This document shows positions 16,985 through 25,911 of a DNA stretch of 46,351 bases, piece by piece. Where the stretch lies: positions 1 to 46,351 of the forward strand of contig NZ_JACSPV010000038.1 in NCBI RefSeq assembly GCF_014836955.1. Reading direction: 5' to 3'. How positions within the stretch are numbered: position 1 is the first letter of the stretch; each line of letters opens with the position of its first letter. Origin of the DNA: Bacillus norwichensis. Its GTDB lineage: Bacteria > Bacillota > Bacilli > Bacillales > Bacillaceae_C. A model generated the notes under the pieces. That model saw nothing but the letters and a program-made list of their open reading frames with translations, was not told where the DNA came from and did not search any database. A program made the translations under genes and the position numbers.

Positions 16985-17981
16985 GCTCTGCGCATAATTT
17001 AATATAATTTTGAGCTCTAAAACTACCAGCTCCATTCAATATTAGATAATCACTATGATCATTTCCCAATTCTAGACATTTGTTAAATACAGAAAGGGCC
17101 TCTTTATAATAGCCAATATTGTATAATATACACCCCTTATAATAATGTAAATCTACATAATCTGGGTATAATAGAAGAGCTTTATCAATACTTTCTTTGG
17201 CACCTACCCAATTTTCGGTAGTGATTAATATTTGATACTTTAGTTTATATAATATGGCTGGCGGATGAACTTTCTTATAAATAAATTCTAAAATGGATTG
17301 ATTGAGAAATTGAAAGGCTAGCTCGTAATTTTGTAAGCTACTAAGTTCGCTGGCAATATAGTATTTTATCCAAGGACTATGATCCGGGTTGCTAAGTTCT
17401 TCTTTTAAAATATTTAAGTTGCGCTGTGATTTCTGCTTTTTTAAAATAGCCTCATCAGTATAACCATAATGGTGTATGGGTACATTTAATGTCAGCAGAT
17501 CGTTTTCCAATAAATCATTTGGATAAACAATGGATTCATGTATTTGATTGCTGAATATTATGTCTATATGATTTAGAAATAGCCGTGGCTGATATAAAAG
17601 GTGAAAATCTTCCTTTTTAAGCTTTTCCATACTTCCAAAATAATTAAAAACTGGAAGTGATATAACTTTAGCTGCTGTGTTTTGTAACAGTTCATGTATT
17701 TTTTCTTTGTTTGTATCGTCTAATTCCTCGTCAGCATCTAGCCATATGATCCAATCAGATTGACATAACTGCAACCCAAAGTTTCGGGCTTCCGAAAAAT
17801 TATTATCCCACTCATATTGATAAATCGTTGCTCCTAATCGTTCGCATATTTCTTTTGTACGATCAGTTGACCCCGTATCAACAATAATCATTTCATGTAC
17901 AATGTTCCTCACACTTAATAAACATTTTTCAATATAAGCTTCTTCGTTTTTCACAATCATACATAAGCTGATTGTTTTCAT
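16959..17981 (-). CDS. Family-2 glycosyltransferase with TPR-like C-terminus
   Basis: A 340-residue GT-A glycosyltransferase. SLCMIVKNEEAYIEKCLLS opens the nucleotide-sugar fold, IIVDTGSTDRT (32-42) is the donor-binding motif, WNN-FSEARNFGL follows, and IIWLDADEE supplies the DxD (82-84). After about residue 200 the sequence is helical with TPR-like units (YYKGCILYNIGYYKEALSVF). This layout resembles SunS, the S-glycosyltransferase of sublancin, and many enzymes that glycosylate Bacillus surface proteins. It overlaps the preceding unknown gene by 4 bp and sits in the same cluster as a collagen-like spore protein, the obvious candidate acceptor. Acceptor and sugar are inferred, not shown. Confidence 0.85.
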   Translation of the reverse strand: MKTISLCMIVKNEEAYIEKCLLSVRNIVHEMIIVDTGSTDRTKEICERLGATIYQYEWDNNFSEARNFGLQLCQSDWIIWLDADEELDDTNKEKIHELLQNTAAKVISLPVFNYFGSMEKLKKEDFHLLYQPRLFLNHIDIIFSNQIHESIVYPNDLLENDLLTLNVPIHHYGYTDEAILKKQKSQRNLNILKEELSNPDHSPWIKYYIASELSSLQNYELAFQFLNQSILEFIYKKVHPPAILYKLKYQILITTENWVGAKESIDKALLLYPDYVDLHYYKGCILYNIGYYKEALSVFNKCLELGNDHSDYLILNGAGSFRAQNYIKLCAEQMAKLNNQ

Positions 17982-18475
17982 TCATCCACCCGCTTGCCAT
18001 TTATTTTTGTATTAACTGAGAAATATTTGTTAGATAGCCAAGGCTTGGGATAGGCGTCTTTCACAATAACAATATTTTGATTAGTATAATAATGCAATAC
18101 TTGATCCAATAGATTTACATACATGATTTTGTCAATTGATTGTAAAAAGGGATATTTTTCGGCAATTGCTTTTGTTTCGGTCAGTAGAGTTATTATATGT
18201 TTTGTTTGCTTTTCATTAATGGCATCGTCTAAGAAATACTGGTTTTGAGCTTTTAGAAAGAGAGACTTTATGGAGAAGATGGCTACATGCATTTGCCATA
18301 AGAGTGTGAGTGATTGTACTAGACTGCTTTCCAAGCGACGGCGAAAAGCGGGTTTATCCAATTGATTCATATCGAAAAATTTAAATAGGTATAAATGAAA
18401 TGTGAGGATAGAATCGAAGAAGTAAAAATATTGTTCCTCTTTTTTATTGTTGATTGGCTGTTTCAGCGGGTGCAT
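17978..18475 (-). CDS. Unknown protein coupled to the glycosyltransferase
   Basis: A 165-residue protein, mostly helical, rich in Leu, Phe, Tyr and Gln, with no signal peptide or clear motif. Aromatic stretches such as YFYFFDSILTFHLYLFKFF occur near the N-terminus. AAAGGGGG lies 9 bases before the ATG. Its stop overlaps the glycosyltransferase ATG by 4 bp, so the two are probably made together and may act together. I do not recognise a family. Confidence 0.65.
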   Translation of the reverse strand: MHPLKQPINNKKEEQYFYFFDSILTFHLYLFKFFDMNQLDKPAFRRRLESSLVQSLTLLWQMHVAIFSIKSLFLKAQNQYFLDDAINEKQTKHIITLLTETKAIAEKYPFLQSIDKIMYVNLLDQVLHYYTNQNIVIVKDAYPKPWLSNKYFSVNTKINGKRVDE

Positions 18476-18518
18476 CGCTTACAGCCCCCTTTCAAAAGGT
18501 GAGAACAGTCACAATCGA

Positions 18519-18552
18519 GATTGTTTCTATATTATTCATCATTGAAACAATC
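18519..18552. repeat. Inverted repeat at the end of the Cys/His-rich gene
   Basis: GATTGTTTC and GAAACAATC (9 bp) with a 16-base loop, spanning the stop codon at 18532. There is no T-run. Confidence 0.35.
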
Positions 18553-18912
18553 ACATTGATCACTGCATTCATTGCAATCATGCTGATGATGTTTGTCATT
18601 GCAATCACAGGTACCATCGCAGCACACCGACTGTTCTGCCAAACTCACTACTTCTTCCAGTTTCAAAACGAGCAACATTTGAGATTTGACAATGGTTTGT
18701 AATGTTTTATTTATACTGTGATTCATGTTTAAAAAATCATCAATACACACTGGTTTCTGTTTTAAAAATTGCTGGAGCTTTTCCCCTTCAGCATTGAGTA
18801 GATGAGATAGGCTAATTTCCTCAAGTGCAATGGAAGAAAGCAAGAGGTTAATCGTATCACAGCGGTCTAAAGAAATTAATGGGGTAATATTGGGGATATT
18901 TGGCAGCGACAT
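18532..18912 (-). CDS. Spore-surface-type protein with Cys/His-rich tail
   Basis: A 126-residue protein whose first 50 residues (LPNIPNITPLISLDRCDTI, then NLLLSSIALEE and LLNAEGEKLQ) match the N-terminal domain of the collagen-like protein encoded upstream. Instead of a collagen region it ends in a metal-binding-like tail (97-124) with nine cysteines and four histidines: CCDGTCDC, HHQHDC, CSDQCDC. ATG at 18912 is chosen over the GTG at 18924 because GGTGG sits just upstream and the N-terminus then parallels [10 protein letters not shown]. The shared domain probably anchors both proteins to the same spore layer. The tail could bind zinc or copper or crosslink by disulfides. Confidence 0.75.
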   Translation of the reverse strand: MSLPNIPNITPLISLDRCDTINLLLSSIALEEISLSHLLNAEGEKLQQFLKQKPVCIDDFLNMNHSINKTLQTIVKSQMLLVLKLEEVVSLAEQSVCCDGTCDCNDKHHQHDCNECSDQCDCFNDE

Positions 18913-19057
18913 ATGTTCCACCACTTTCTAAATGTTATTTACCTATCTGCCACAATGCGATCATGATGATACTTAACCATGATTCTTTGAATACTATATT
19001 CAGCATGTGGGGCGAAAGTGAATATTATCTAGATGGTCCATTGTCGCAATTCGTGAC

Positions 19058-19097
19058 ATAAAAAAGGGGACTCGTCCTTAGATCCAAAGATGAGTCC
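19058..19097 (-). terminator. Terminator of the collagen-like gene
   Basis: On the minus strand GGACTCATC / GACGAGTCC (9 bp with one G-U) is followed by CCTTTTTTAT. It separates this gene from the downstream cluster. Confidence 0.75.
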
Positions 19098-19122
19098 TTC
19101 GTCAGTTTACCATATTAAAAAA

Positions 19123-20094
19123 TCAGCTGATCGCCACACCGGCACTTGCATATCCTGTTACGGCAACAGCAAGCGCTGCGGTTGCACCAAATACGACTAA
19201 GAGACGATCTCCCTGACTAACTGGGATATTTAAACTGGTATTTCCCGTACATGTTTGCCCAACTGTTAATATCGTATTGAGTGTGGGGGATAGGTCGAAA
19301 GAGGCTATTTCTGTAAAAATATTCGAGGTAGCTGATTGAGATTTTAATAATCTTGCTCGGATTGTAGGTGCACTTAACAAAGTAGCTCCCAATGCAACAC
19401 TGAAAAAAGCTGAGAAATCTGTGATGGTGCCATCACGGGGAATAACTGTTGCAAAGTTCAGCAATGTACCGGAAGAGCCTGTCAAATCTACTGTAGTCGC
19501 TGAAAAAACAACACTGGCAGCTGACGCCCCCATTCCAACTCCTGCTGAGGTCCCAAGAAGACCACCAACCAGTCCAGTAATCGCAACGGGTGTACCAGAT
19601 GCATAAGGTAGAATTGCACCAATTCCGTTTACTCCATCAGTACCATTTTGCCCAGGTTCTCCTTGTATTCCTTGTTGCCCCGGTGGTCCTTCTGGTCCTT
19701 GTTCTCCCTGAGGACCGGGAGGTCCAGGCGGTCCGGGTTCCCCTTGAGCCCCTGGTGGTCCGGGTGGTCCTTGAGGTCCAGCTCCTCCATCGTCATCATT
19801 CGCAATGATATCTGTTACCTTCGCTAACTTGCTCTCTAAAAAAAATTCCTTTTTCATCGAAAGCTCCAATAAATCTTTCACACTATCATTGACTTTTAAA
19901 ATATCCTCCAATGTAGCTGGCTCATCATTGTCATTCAATGTGCCCAGTGCAAATTGAATTTTTTCCCCTTCAGCATTTAAAATATGTGCCAGACCTAATT
20001 CTTCCATCGCTATCGATGCTAATAATAAATTGGTAGCGTCATATCTTGTCACTGAAATATAGGGACTAATATTAGGAAGGTTGGCTTGTGACAT
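19123..20094 (-). CDS. Collagen-like exosporium/spore-surface glycoprotein (BclB-type C-terminal domain)
   Basis: A 323-residue protein in three parts. Residues 1-105 form the N-terminal domain [35 protein letters not shown]. Residues 106-159 are about 18 uninterrupted Gly-X-Y triplets rich in Pro at X/Y ([13 protein letters not shown]). The rest is a Gly/Ala/Ser/Thr-rich beta domain ([43 protein letters not shown]) of the kind that caps BclB and trimerises BclA-like filaments. The frame extends to 20172, but ATG at 20094 has AGAGGAGAAT upstream and starts directly with the conserved domain. Such proteins form the hair-like nap on spores and are O-glycosylated on Thr in the collagen part. A mother-cell sigma-K promoter is expected but not clearly seen. 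Confidence 0.88.
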   Translation of the reverse strand: MSQANLPNISPYISVTRYDATNLLLASIAMEELGLAHILNAEGEKIQFALGTLNDNDEPATLEDILKVNDSVKDLLELSMKKEFFLESKLAKVTDIIANDDDGGAGPQGPPGPPGAQGEPGPPGPPGPQGEQGPEGPPGQQGIQGEPGQNGTDGVNGIGAILPYASGTPVAITGLVGGLLGTSAGVGMGASAASVVFSATTVDLTGSSGTLLNFATVIPRDGTITDFSAFFSVALGATLLSAPTIRARLLKSQSATSNIFTEIASFDLSPTLNTILTVGQTCTGNTSLNIPVSQGDRLLVVFGATAALAVAVTGYASAGVAIS

Positions 20095-20172
20095 ATAATG
20101 ATTCTCCTCTAAAGTAATTTTGAAAACACTGTAGTTCAATACAATGTATTCAGGGGACAAAAAAATGCACAT

Positions 20173-20613
20173 CTTTTACAACCCATTTTGCAAATGATAA
20201 AGAAACCTAATCAAAAATACTTCGATATTTTTAATTGACAGGAAATTGCTGGGGGATAAACCATAAATGATGTGGCATCTCTCTTGTATGTTACTTATTG
20301 CAAACAAATAATGATCGCTTGTTTTGGGGCGGATTTGGGTTGAAAGCTTGCTTAAATGTAAATACTCTTTTGAAATTTTGAAATGAGTATTAGAGGATGT
20401 GTATCTGTCTTTTATTCATCGAGGCGAATGTCGATGAATTTGTTTTGGATAGAGTTTAAAAAAGTGATATTTAGTATCCCTGGACTGTCGAGGGTTTCTC
20501 GACAGCCTGATCATACACTAGGCGTATGCTTCAAGAGAGTTTAAAAATATCATTTGAAGATTCGTTAGTAGAGGTAGTTCTTTGAGAATAACTTTAAACT
20601 ACTTTCACTTAAT
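20173..20613. other. Gene-free stretch between the collagen gene and the Fur operon
   Basis: About 440 bases without a gene. The only clear element is a perfect 8-bp hairpin, CTGTCGAG-GGTTT-CTCGACAG (20485-20505), without a T-run. It may be a fragment of an old mobile element. Confidence 0.45.
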
Positions 20614-20642
20614 TTGACAATGAGAATCATTATCAATATAAT
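20614..20642 (+). promoter_or_regulatory. Consensus sigma-A promoter overlapped by a Fur box
   Basis: TTGACA (20614-20619), exactly 17 bp, TATAAT (20637-20642): a perfect consensus promoter. The spacer and -35 are covered by GACAATGAGAATCATTATC (20616-20634), which matches 17 of 19 bases of the classical Fur box. Iron-loaded Fur should shut this promoter tightly, and it should be very strong when iron is scarce. Confidence 0.9.
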
Positions 20643-20766
20643 CTAATTGATAGTATTTCTCAATTATGTGATGAGCTGAATTACATACTATAGGAGAAAT
20701 GTGTTTCTCAAATGAAGATCATTTATGGCTAAAGTAAAATGTAGTGGCAATGGAAGGAATGAAAGA

Positions 20767-22080
20767 ATGAAAAAAAGACAGCGATTGATCATTGGACTGA
20801 CATTAGGAAGGCGCCAATTCAAAGGCACTGCCAACGAACAATATTTAGGGTTGGAGGAAGATTATGCGAACAGTATTCAAGAACAAATTGAGATTGCTCA
20901 ACAAGCAGAGAGTGCAAAACTAGATTTTCTATTTAAAGCGGACTATGTAGTTGCTCACCCTGAGTTAATGAAAAAAAGTAGAGGAATTGCGACAGATCCT
21001 ACGCTATTATTCAGCATTATTAGTCAATATACAGAGAAAATTGGGATTGTCACAACAGCTTCCACCTCATTTATTCCTCCTTATTTATTAGCAAGACAAC
21101 TGCAATCATTGCAATGGTTAAGTAGTGGGAGGGCAGGCTGGAATGTTGTTACCTCAATCGAAGGGTTTGATAACTTTAACTATGAAAAACGTCCAACATC
21201 GAAGGAACGTTATGAAAAAGCGGCAGAATGTACACAAGTTGTGAAGAAATTATGGACCAGTTATCCCTACGAAGAGATGACGGGAGGGTCTTCTGATAGT
21301 TTCATAGAACCCTTGAATCATAAAGGTTCCTACTTTGCCGTAAAAGGTCCATTAAACATCATTTCCCACCCGAAGGGTATGCCTCCTTTATTTCAAGCTG
21401 GTGCATCCGACGAAGGAAGGGATTTTGCAGCATCGATGGCAGATGCCATTTTTGCGGCGACGCCAGAATTGTCAGTAGCGATTGAATTAAGAGCTGACTT
21501 GAGACGCCGTGCAGCAGCAAGAGGACGTCAGGTTGAGGATATACGCCTTTTGCCTGGTTGTTACTTCTTTGTTGGGGAAACAAGAGAAGAAGCTCTAGAG
21601 ATGCATCGTAAAGCCCATGCTCACATCACAATGGAACAAAAATATCAAAGGGCTGAAGAGTTGCTGCGTGTTTCGTTACGAAATTATGAATTAACTGACG
21701 TTATTACTGAGGAGGTCTTACCCGTTCTTGATTCAACTATCCGAAGCCGTACACATAGCGAATTGTTATACCAATTTATTGAAAAAAACCATCCGACTGT
21801 TGAAGAAATTTTGAAACGGCCGGAAGTGATGAACTCTGCTCATTGGGTAGTCATCGGAACTGCAGAAGAAGTTGCTGAAGAGATTATTCAGTGGTATGAA
21901 GCGGAAGCGATAGATGGAATAATCGCAGTGCCCGGAGGATCGGACAGTTCGTTAACTCTATTTCTAGAAAAAGTGATACCATACCTTGCAGAGCGCGGTT
22001 TATTCCGTAAAGAGTACATAGGTTCAACGTTGCGAGAACATTTAGAGATGGATAGGTCTTTTAAAGGAGAAGATGAATGA
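20767..22080 (+). CDS. FMN-dependent monooxygenase of the NtaA/SnaA/DszA (luciferase-like) family
   Basis: A 437-residue flavin monooxygenase of the NtaA/SnaA/DszA/SoxA branch. Landmarks are LDFLFKADYVVA, KIGIVTTASTSFIPPYLLAR, LSSGRAGWNVVTS, the FNYEKRP-ERYEKAAEC region, HKGSYFAVKGPLN and PPLFQAGASDEGRDFAA. The family uses FMNH2 from a separate reductase to oxidise substrates that include the iron chelator nitrilotriacetate. ATG at 20767 is preferred over 20725 because AAGGA lies 8 bases upstream. It is the first gene after the Fur promoter, and its stop overlaps the binding-protein gene by 4 bp. A role in breaking down an imported ferric chelate is inference from this position. Confidence 0.85.
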   Translation: MKKRQRLIIGLTLGRRQFKGTANEQYLGLEEDYANSIQEQIEIAQQAESAKLDFLFKADYVVAHPELMKKSRGIATDPTLLFSIISQYTEKIGIVTTASTSFIPPYLLARQLQSLQWLSSGRAGWNVVTSIEGFDNFNYEKRPTSKERYEKAAECTQVVKKLWTSYPYEEMTGGSSDSFIEPLNHKGSYFAVKGPLNIISHPKGMPPLFQAGASDEGRDFAASMADAIFAATPELSVAIELRADLRRRAAARGRQVEDIRLLPGCYFFVGETREEALEMHRKAHAHITMEQKYQRAEELLRVSLRNYELTDVITEEVLPVLDSTIRSRTHSELLYQFIEKNHPTVEEILKRPEVMNSAHWVVIGTAEEVAEEIIQWYEAEAIDGIIAVPGGSDSSLTLFLEKVIPYLAERGLFRKEYIGSTLREHLEMDRSFKGEDE

Positions 22081-23069
22081 TGATAAAAAGAATAAGTTTG
22101 TTGTTAGTTGTATTGATGTCTGTTTTTGCTCTTATTGCATGTTCGGGTACATCGTCATCGAAAGAAAAACCGCAGAATGAAGAGAAGGAGTCTACTGAAG
22201 CAAAGGATAGTCAAGCTCCAAATAGTATGAAAGAAATTACATACTTAGGAGAGACATACTCAGTACCAGAAAAAGTAGATCGCATTGTCATTACAGGAGC
22301 GATGGAGGCGATGGAGGATGCTACAGTTCTGAACCTAGAGCCTGTTGGAGCTATCACAGTTGGAGGAGAGTTTCCAGAAGTATTTAAAACAGCGATGGGG
22401 AAAGCAGAATCTATCGGTGAAAAGCAAGAACCGAACTTCGAAAAAATCCTAGAGTTACAACCAGATGTTATTTTAGGAACGACTAAATTTCCGGATGAAG
22501 TGGTTCAAAAATTAGAAGAAGTCGCTACTACTATTTTAGTGTCTCATATCTCAACTGATTGGCAAGATAATCTTATGCTGATGGCTCAATTAGGGGATAA
22601 AGAGGAAGAGGCGAAAGCACTATTAGCTCAATACGACAAAGATATCGAATCTGCAAAGCCGTCATTAATGAAAGAATTTGAAGGCGAAAAAGTCATGGCG
22701 ATTCGTATTCGTGGTGGCCAAATGTTTGTTTATCCAGAGGATGTATTCTTCAACCCGTCTTTATACAATGAGCTTGGATTAGAAGCACCAGAAGTAGTCC
22801 AAAAAGCCAAAACACAAGAAGCGATTTCAATTGAGCAGTTAGCAGAAGTCAATCCTGATCGTCTCTTTATCCAAGTTCAACAAAGTGGAAATCAAGAAAA
22901 TGAGCAGGCTTATGAGGAGTTGAAAAAGAACCCAATTCTTCAAAATATTACTGCTTTCAAAAATGATCAAGTCTATATCAATATTGTCGATTCATTATTA
23001 GAAGGAGGCACCGCATTTAGTAAAATTGAATTTTTAAAAGCATTACAGCAAAATGTATTAAAGAAATAG
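22077..23069 (+). CDS. Ferric siderophore-binding lipoprotein (FhuD/FepB family)
   Basis: A 330-residue substrate-binding protein of the siderophore/B12 class. The signal peptide ends at lipobox LIAC (Cys22), followed by a Ser/Glu/Lys-rich linker and the two-lobed periplasmic-binding fold: VDRIVITGAMEAMEDATVLNL, EPVGAIT, then FEKILELQPDVILGTTKF and AEVNPDRLFIQVQ. It should capture a ferric siderophore outside the membrane and pass it to the two permeases encoded next. ATGA overlap with the monooxygenase gene couples their translation. The ligand type (catecholate, hydroxamate, carboxylate) cannot be told. Confidence 0.9.
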   Translation: MMIKRISLLLVVLMSVFALIACSGTSSSKEKPQNEEKESTEAKDSQAPNSMKEITYLGETYSVPEKVDRIVITGAMEAMEDATVLNLEPVGAITVGGEFPEVFKTAMGKAESIGEKQEPNFEKILELQPDVILGTTKFPDEVVQKLEEVATTILVSHISTDWQDNLMLMAQLGDKEEEAKALLAQYDKDIESAKPSLMKEFEGEKVMAIRIRGGQMFVYPEDVFFNPSLYNELGLEAPEVVQKAKTQEAISIEQLAEVNPDRLFIQVQQSGNQENEQAYEELKKNPILQNITAFKNDQVYINIVDSLLEGGTAFSKIEFLKALQQNVLKK

Positions 23070-23080
23070 AGGAAAACTAA

Positions 23081-24088
23081 ATGTTCGCAATTCGACAGAA
23101 ACAGATTTTGATAGGTCTCTTCTTATTAGGTTTATTTTTAATTACAATTGCGTGCTCGACAATGTATGGTGCTACAATCTACTCGGTTTCTACAATTTGG
23201 GAAGCATTCGTTCACTTTGATTCGTCGAATATGGAACACTTGGTCATCCGAACGGCAAGGATCCCCCGAGTGTTAGGTGCTTTATTAGTTGGGGCTTTCA
23301 TCGCAATCTCAGGGGCGCTTATGCAAGGGATGACAAGGAACTATTTAGCTTCACCTAGTATTATGGGGGTAACGGATGGTTCGGTTTTTGTCATCACAGT
23401 ATCCATGATATTTCTGCCGAACCTCCAGCCTCTTACTCTTGTTTTATTTTCATTTATAGGCTCTATTTTAGGAGTAGCATTTGTTTTCGGAATCGCTAAA
23501 ATCGTACCCGGCGGACTGTCCCCATTGTCGTTCGCGATTATTGGGACGATATTAGGAATGTTTTTGAACGGTGTTTCTCAAGCTTTAGCTACCTATTTTC
23601 AAGTCTCGCAAAATATTAGCTTCTGGTATAACACACGACTTCATCAAATTGATCCAATCGTGATTAAGTGGTCTATCCCTTTTGCTATAATTGGACTCGC
23701 ACTTGCTCTGTATGTTGCAAAGTCTGTTACTGCCATCTCATTAGGAGACGAGGTGGCGCAAAGCCTGGGAATTAACATTGGAGCAATGAAAACATTAACA
23801 TTGGTGAGTGTCGCGTTATTAACTGGTGTCTCTGTAGCTTTAGTTGGTAAAGTAACATTTATCGGTTTAGTGATTCCACATATAACTCGCCTATTGATTG
23901 GTGAAGATTATAGGAGGATCATTCCATTCGCGGGATTATTTGGAGCGCTATTTTTTGCATGGGCAGATATCATAAGCCGTTCCATTAATCCGCCTTTTGA
24001 AACGCCAGTAGGCGTCATTACAGCACTTGTGGGTGTCCCTTATTTCCTTTATCTCATTCGAGTAAAGGGAGGGAAGCAGTATGCCTAA
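23081..24088 (+). CDS. FecCD-family siderophore ABC permease, first subunit
   Basis: A 335-residue permease of the BtuC/FecCD family with about nine hydrophobic segments. Family motifs are RIPRVLGALLVGAFIAISGA, LMQGMTRNYLASPSIMGV, and the late VALVGKVTFIGLVIPHITRLL-GEDYR block that contacts the ATPase. It overlaps the next permease gene by 8 bp. It forms a heterodimeric channel with that protein. Confidence 0.92.
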   Translation: MFAIRQKQILIGLFLLGLFLITIACSTMYGATIYSVSTIWEAFVHFDSSNMEHLVIRTARIPRVLGALLVGAFIAISGALMQGMTRNYLASPSIMGVTDGSVFVITVSMIFLPNLQPLTLVLFSFIGSILGVAFVFGIAKIVPGGLSPLSFAIIGTILGMFLNGVSQALATYFQVSQNISFWYNTRLHQIDPIVIKWSIPFAIIGLALALYVAKSVTAISLGDEVAQSLGINIGAMKTLTLVSVALLTGVSVALVGKVTFIGLVIPHITRLLIGEDYRRIIPFAGLFGALFFAWADIISRSINPPFETPVGVITALVGVPYFLYLIRVKGGKQYA

Positions 24089-25118
24089 TCGAAAGCTAAA
24101 TGCCCGATTTTTTATAGTAGGGTGTATTGGCATTGCCATTGCTCTACTTATGTTCTATATCAGTTTAACAAGTGGCACGTATCCATTGACTACGCCCGAA
24201 ACGTTTCGAACGTTATTTGGTTTAGATCACGATCCTAATCATGAACTGGTTATTTTTGGCTTCAGAATGCCGAGAATTGTCATTGGGGCACTGGTTGGTT
24301 TAACACTTGGAATGGTGGGGGCCGTACTACAAGGAGTAACGAGAAATGATTTAGCAGATCCGGGGATTTTAGGTATTCAGTCTGCTGTAGGGTTGGCAGT
24401 GGTACTTTACATGTTTGTTGTTCAAGGGAATATAAAAGAAATGTCGAGCTTCTCGATTGTCGGAATGTCGGTATGGGGTTGGATTGGTGGAATGATAACA
24501 GCGGTGTTACTCTTTCTGTTTTCACGTGATCGTGGGGAGCTTGATCCGAAAAGACTAATCCTTGTAGGAATTGCGTTGAACGCAGGTTTTAGCGCGCTTA
24601 CACTTTTCATTTCACTAAAGATGAACCCTCAAGACTTCGAGATGGCAACAGTTTGGTTATCTGGAAGTATTTATAGCGCCTCTTGGGAACAAGTAATATC
24701 TTTATTGCCATGGGCTGTCTGTATCATCCCATTTCTGATTTGGAAGGCACCCATTCTCAATGTTTTACAGTTTGATGAAGTTACAATTACTGGTTTAGGA
24801 GTTCGAGCGAACCGTGAACGTATCATATTATTATTCGGAGCAGTTGGCTTAATAAGTGCAAGTGTTATTGTCTCCGGAAGTATTGCATTTGTTGGATTGC
24901 TGGCTCCGCATATTTCGAGAAGATTGGTTGGTATTCATCATCAGCATATTATTCCGATAAGCGGGGTTGTGGGTTCTATTCTTATTTTAACAGGTGATTG
25001 GATCGGTAAAACGTTATTTGCACCTGCAGAATTACCAGTTGGAATTGTCATTTCTATTATCGGGGTGCCTTATTTCATTTATTTACTGATCCGAAACAGT
25101 AGAAAAGTGACAAGCTAA
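24081..25118 (+). CDS. FecCD-family siderophore ABC permease, second subunit
   Basis: A 345-residue partner permease. It shows RMPRIVIGALVGLTLGMVGA, LQGVTRNDLADPGILGI, TVWLSGSIYSASWEQV and the coupling block GSIAFVGLLAPHISRRLVG. No ATP-binding subunit follows, so the system must borrow one, as B. subtilis siderophore importers do with FhuC or YusV. Confidence 0.92.
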   Translation: MPNRKLNARFFIVGCIGIAIALLMFYISLTSGTYPLTTPETFRTLFGLDHDPNHELVIFGFRMPRIVIGALVGLTLGMVGAVLQGVTRNDLADPGILGIQSAVGLAVVLYMFVVQGNIKEMSSFSIVGMSVWGWIGGMITAVLLFLFSRDRGELDPKRLILVGIALNAGFSALTLFISLKMNPQDFEMATVWLSGSIYSASWEQVISLLPWAVCIIPFLIWKAPILNVLQFDEVTITGLGVRANRERIILLFGAVGLISASVIVSGSIAFVGLLAPHISRRLVGIHHQHIIPISGVVGSILILTGDWIGKTLFAPAELPVGIVISIIGVPYFIYLLIRNSRKVTS

Positions 25119-25134
25119 AGAATTGAGGTAAGTG

Positions 25135-25911
25135 ATGAGTTACACATATGTTATGAAAACAATGCGTCATCCATTGTCGCAAAGTGCCTATCGAATTACA
25201 CTTGCTATCCCGAAGGAAAAAGCACCGAAAGAAGGATATCCAGTTCTCTATGTTTTGGATGGAAATGCTTATGGAGAACTGTTCGAACAGGTTGTGACCC
25301 TGCAGTCGCGACGTCCTGAAAGAACAGGAGTGTCCCCATCGGTAATCGTATCTATTGGATATAATGAGGAAGATGTCTTCCCGCCTCTCCGGGTCTACGA
25401 CTTTACACCGAAAAGTGAGACGCTCAGTTTGCCGGAACTTCCTTCTGGAAAGCCTTGGCCTATTTCTGGGGGAGCGGAGTTTTTTTTGGACTTATTAAAA
25501 GAAGTGAAAGAAATGGTTCGACGAAATGATGTGAACGAAAAACAACAGCTGATTTTTGGACATTCTTTAGGTGGGTTATTTCTCGTTCAGACACTTGTCA
25601 AAGAACCACAATTATTTTCACACTACTATATTTGCAGCCCCTCTCTCTGGTGGAATCAAGAGCAAGTTTTACAAGAGGCTTTGCGAATCTCACAATTAGA
25701 ATGTGCAATTTTTATTGCAGCCGAGCAAGAACAAAAACATCAGATGTATGAAAATGCTAGATGCCTGTTCCAACATTTGGACTCATTTCCTTTGGTATCG
25801 GCGCAATTTTATACATCACCAGATGAAAATCATATGTCCATCGTTCCAACGACTATAAGTCAAGCGTTACGATTTTTAATGAATTCTCATCAAGCAGAAG
25901 AGCACCTGTAA
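25135..25911 (+). CDS. Alpha/beta-hydrolase esterase, IroE/BesA-like (putative siderophore esterase)
   Basis: A 258-residue esterase of the Fes/IroE/BesA type. The nucleophile elbow is FGHSLGGLF (Ser144). SPSLWWN (170-176) is a hallmark of this family, and DENHMSIVP gives the catalytic His233. The opening YPVLYVLDGNAYGEL is the usual first strand. The related B. subtilis BesA hydrolyses the trilactone of ferric bacillibactin to free iron in the cytoplasm. There is no signal peptide here. A GTG at 25132 is also possible, but ATG at 25135 has GAGG six bases upstream. As last gene of a Fur-controlled uptake operon, it probably opens an ester-linked siderophore. Confidence 0.85.
   Translation: MSYTYVMKTMRHPLSQSAYRITLAIPKEKAPKEGYPVLYVLDGNAYGELFEQVVTLQSRRPERTGVSPSVIVSIGYNEEDVFPPLRVYDFTPKSETLSLPELPSGKPWPISGGAEFFLDLLKEVKEMVRRNDVNEKQQLIFGHSLGGLFLVQTLVKEPQLFSHYYICSPSLWWNQEQVLQEALRISQLECAIFIAAEQEQKHQMYENARCLFQHLDSFPLVSAQFYTSPDENHMSIVPTTISQALRFLMNSHQAEEHL

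Noticed and set aside
18913-19020. Sigma-K-like -10 (AATATAGTA) upstream of the Cys/His-rich gene
   Set aside because: Only the -10 fits; no AC element at the right distance.
19123-20094. Triplet repeats in the collagen gene as a possible CRISPR or tandem repeat array
   Set aside because: They are codons for Gly-X-Y triplets within a continuous reading frame. No CRISPR array, tRNA or rRNA gene was found anywhere in the window.
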